NCBI RefSeq assembly: GCF_031877795.1
Contig: NC_133970.1
Span: 48,614,828-48,678,827 of the forward strand
Origin: Strix aluco
Taxonomy: Eukaryota > Chordata > Aves > Strigiformes > Strigidae
Length of the DNA: 64,000 bases
Direction: 5' to 3'
In this document: positions 61,480-64,000 of the stretch, in pieces
Layout of the letters: the number at the start of each line of letters is the position of its first letter
Numbering within the stretch: position 1 is the first letter of the stretch
Program-made: the position numbers and the translations under genes
The notes under the pieces: generated by a model
Database searches by the model: none
What the model was told of the DNA's origin: nothing
The model's input: only the letters and a program-made list of their open reading frames with translations

Positions 61480-64000
61480 GTAAGTAGGGTCTGCACCGGC
61501 CTCCGGGATGAGGAAGAGGCCTAGAGGGGTCGAGAGGGTGGAGGGAAGAGGCAGAAGGCCCTATGTGCTATCTTGAGTGTGAGCATCAGAGTCTCCCGCA
61601 CAGGCGGGGAGGGACGCGTGGTCCCCCCCTTTGTTATGGGGCAGGAGCCTTAGCGGAAAGCGGCTTCGCCTGGACCTAAGATGGCGGCTCTGGTCCTGAG
61701 GGGGGGAGCAGTCGCGGCGTCTCCGGAGCGGCCCGTAGAAACACGTCGGGTTTTATGTTCTCGTGGTGGCGGCGGCCAGGGCCGCGGCCACCCGATGGGG
61801 GCTGTCGGTACTGAGTCATAGCCTAAGGCCTGACGAGAAGCGCGCTCCCAGGCTGCCCTGAAGCGCTTCCTCAGCACAGGTCTCGTTTCCCCCCGTTTCC
61901 TGAAAACTTCTTTTCTGTGGCCCACCTTTCTCTTCGCTCGGACTTATCCCAAGTGGAGGGGGGTCGGGCAGGAGGCGCCCCAGGCCCGACCCTCGCTTGG
62001 CTGGCTGCCAGTCCGCGCCGCCCGGTCGATGCGTGCTGGTGGGACCAACTCTTTTTGTTCGAAGGGCTCTTTTCTCCTTCGAGAAAGGGCCGTTCGAACA
62101 GAAGCCAGCATAGCTGTTAACAGAGGAACGGTACTTGCCCTGTGCTCAGAGATGTCCCCGATAAGACGTTTGACGTAAATGAAAGTTAGTAACGGACATT
62201 ACACGTTTCTCTAAATTGTAGCTGCCCTCATTATGCCAGCTGCATGCGAGGGATCCGCTTAAATGGGAGATAATATTGTTATTTTGCAAGCCTCAGTGTT
62301 TCTTCCAAGCAGATGGTGGCCAACAGAACAGGGGAGGAAAAGAAATAATTTTTTTTAACGCATCTGTTTTATTAGAAAGTGAATGACAGATGTGCCCTTT
62401 CAAACCATTTATCTTTTCTTTTTTCTTATGAAAATTAAATAGGAATAGCAGAAAGGGGCAGGGGGAGTCATTCACATCCATACTTCTATTTTAATACAAA
62501 GAAGACAGAGGAATAAAATTTCAAATTTTTAAAAAACTAAATAGCAAAAAAGTTCGTATTTGTCCATTTTTATCTGTTACTAGATTATACTTGGCTAGGT
62601 TTGAATGAGAGCCATTCAGAAAAATTAAACGTGATTTAATGTGTATAAATCATATGTAGTAGGCATCCATTCATGTAAAGATAAAACATCCTTACCAAAT
62701 TTTAAACACTCTTTAATAGATTTATGGTGATTTTTGTACAGTTTTCTAGGTTTTTTTTTATTGTGGAACAAGTCTAAAGTCACTTAATACACTTGTTTTC
62801 TCCTGACTGAATATATTTTGTTATAGCTGTTGCTCTTAATTTTCACTAAGTTATGTAGCAGATCTTAAGGCAAATAGATATTTTATTGACATTTTGTATG
62901 TAAATAATGTTTGTGCCTATATATAGAATTTTGATAGTCTGTGTATACACATTAAAATATTAAAATCCAGTGCTAGCAGGGTTTGACCTGGAAATGTCAA
63001 GGTTATAATGCAGTAAAAATCAGTTTTAAATGATTAATAGTTTTCAGAGATAGGATGTGGGATTGTGATTACTTATTTTACTCTTGGTTTTATTTACAAT
63101 TTTTATGCATAATTTTTAGAAATATGCATTTCCTTTCCAAATAGCTCTTGACATTTGACCTGACTTTCAAATTATTCCCTTGGAAAAAAAATTATTTAAT
63201 CTAATATCCTTCTTGTGAAACAGTAAAAACATGCTTCCTATTGACTCTCTGAAAATATATTTCATTGATAGGTGTACGGGTAACAAAAATATCCCAAGCA
63301 AAAAGATGCTACAATAGATGTCTGCAATTTGTTAAAATTATTTTCTGCTCCTATTTTTTCCTTAGGTATTTAACAATTTAAGGCTTAGATTTTTTAAAAA
63401 TAAATTCTTTCTATTAATTCAAGTAAAAAGAAAGTTTGCTTTTTACATTAGAGTCAACATTGGACAAAGATTCATGTCATCCCAGTCTTAGCTTTAAAAA
63501 CATTTCTGTAAGCATTCCAAATTTCCAATGTATTCTAGAGCATGAATTTTGTTACCTTCGTGGAATGGTGGGAAAGTCTCCTTGAGTCTAGTTTATAGCT
63601 GAAAAAAGTAATTGAATTAGTGCATTACAGGTCTCATGGATATTGACTACTGAATGACAAATATTAATATGCTCTTTTAAATTTATTTCATGCTGAGGAA
63701 TAAGAGGAAGGTGACATGGTAGCTTTCAGTTGTTCCAGAATATTTGTGTTACTTAAGTAGAAGTTTTCACTGAGATTGGGATCCTGTTTGCTAGCCTTTA
63801 TACAGAAGCACATAGTTAAGAAAATAAAGCCAACAGTTCTTGTTTCAAGAATAGTATATAGTGTAATAGATAAAGTGATGTGGTGAAATAAAGTTACATG
63901 TTGCATTGTGTAGAATTCTAACCTGTTTTCTCTAATTCTGTGTTGCAAATATTCAGTGTACACACAAAATATTTTTACTTAGTCAAACATGAGTTTGCAG
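61480..64000 (+). other. SREK1: SREK1 intron 1, 5' part
   Basis: GC-rich for ~550 bp, then strongly AT-rich. No second exon, repeat element or RNA gene recognised up to the window end. Confidence 0.75.

Noticed and set aside
61650..61925. Divergent minus-strand gene at the SREK1 CpG island
   Set aside because: The minus frames here are products of GC-rich sequence; no domain or splice signal supports a second gene.
1..64000. tRNA or rRNA genes
   Set aside because: Only short primer-binding complements of tRNA ends were seen; no cloverleaf or rRNA segment.

Overview
The window is vertebrate nuclear DNA, almost certainly from a bird. CR1 LINE fragments (3' ends at about 24.4, 51.2 and 59.0 kb, and a long reverse-transcriptase-bearing copy at 53.4-56.0 kb) are the avian hallmark. 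The only host gene I can support is the first coding exon of SREK1 (61319-61479, plus strand), with its CpG-rich promoter upstream and the start of intron 1 running to the window end. SREK1 lies in a chromosomal block that is Z-linked in birds. The extreme density of endogenous retroviruses (ERVs) and a satellite built of 21-bp subunits with A-run and T-run clusters resemble what is described for galliform W chromosomes. A W-linked position, with SREK1 as the W copy, is my inference and not shown.

Layout: (1) 1-5046, two truncated class II (ERVK, betaretrovirus-like) remnants in plus orientation. (2) 5180-12087, a class III ERVL with two LTRs, a tRNA-Lys primer site, gag and pol but no env; a 934-bp solo LTR sits in its pol. 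(3) 12449-22002, a complete minus-strand ERVK provirus with 6-bp target duplication gtagag and tRNA-Trp primer site; its pol is open for 905 codons, gag has a frame break, and env is frameshifted and split by an 890-bp solo LTR. (4) 22009-24858, mostly featureless DNA with one CR1 tail. (5) 24859-36726, the 21-bp-subunit satellite, split by a minus-strand class I (gammaretrovirus-like) provirus (27293-34190) and by two solo LTRs with target duplications; the last 0.55 kb is inverted. (6) 36727-39898, a plus-strand ERVK with a class I gag fragment in its middle. (7) 39899-46756, a minus-strand ERVK with both LTRs but unrelated flanks, one side ERVK and the other ERVL. (8) 46757-49314, the 5' part of a minus-strand ERVL with an open 529-codon gag. 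(9) 50540-59640, CR1 copies, a divergent ERVL-like gag remnant, and two solo LTRs that carry tandem hairpins. (10) 59640-64000, unique DNA leading into SREK1.

The elements form a nested stack. Target duplications (ccggg, ctgtt, cttg, aaaat, gaagga, ctttc, gaatc, gtagag) give a relative order of insertion. Two elements lack matching flanks and point to recombination between copies. None of the proviruses looks capable of producing a complete set of proteins: all carry stops, frameshifts, deletions or insertions, although individual frames (ERVK pol at 15648-18365, ERVL gag at 46984-48573) are still open. LTR ends and duplications were read by eye; family names beyond class I/II/III are not assigned.
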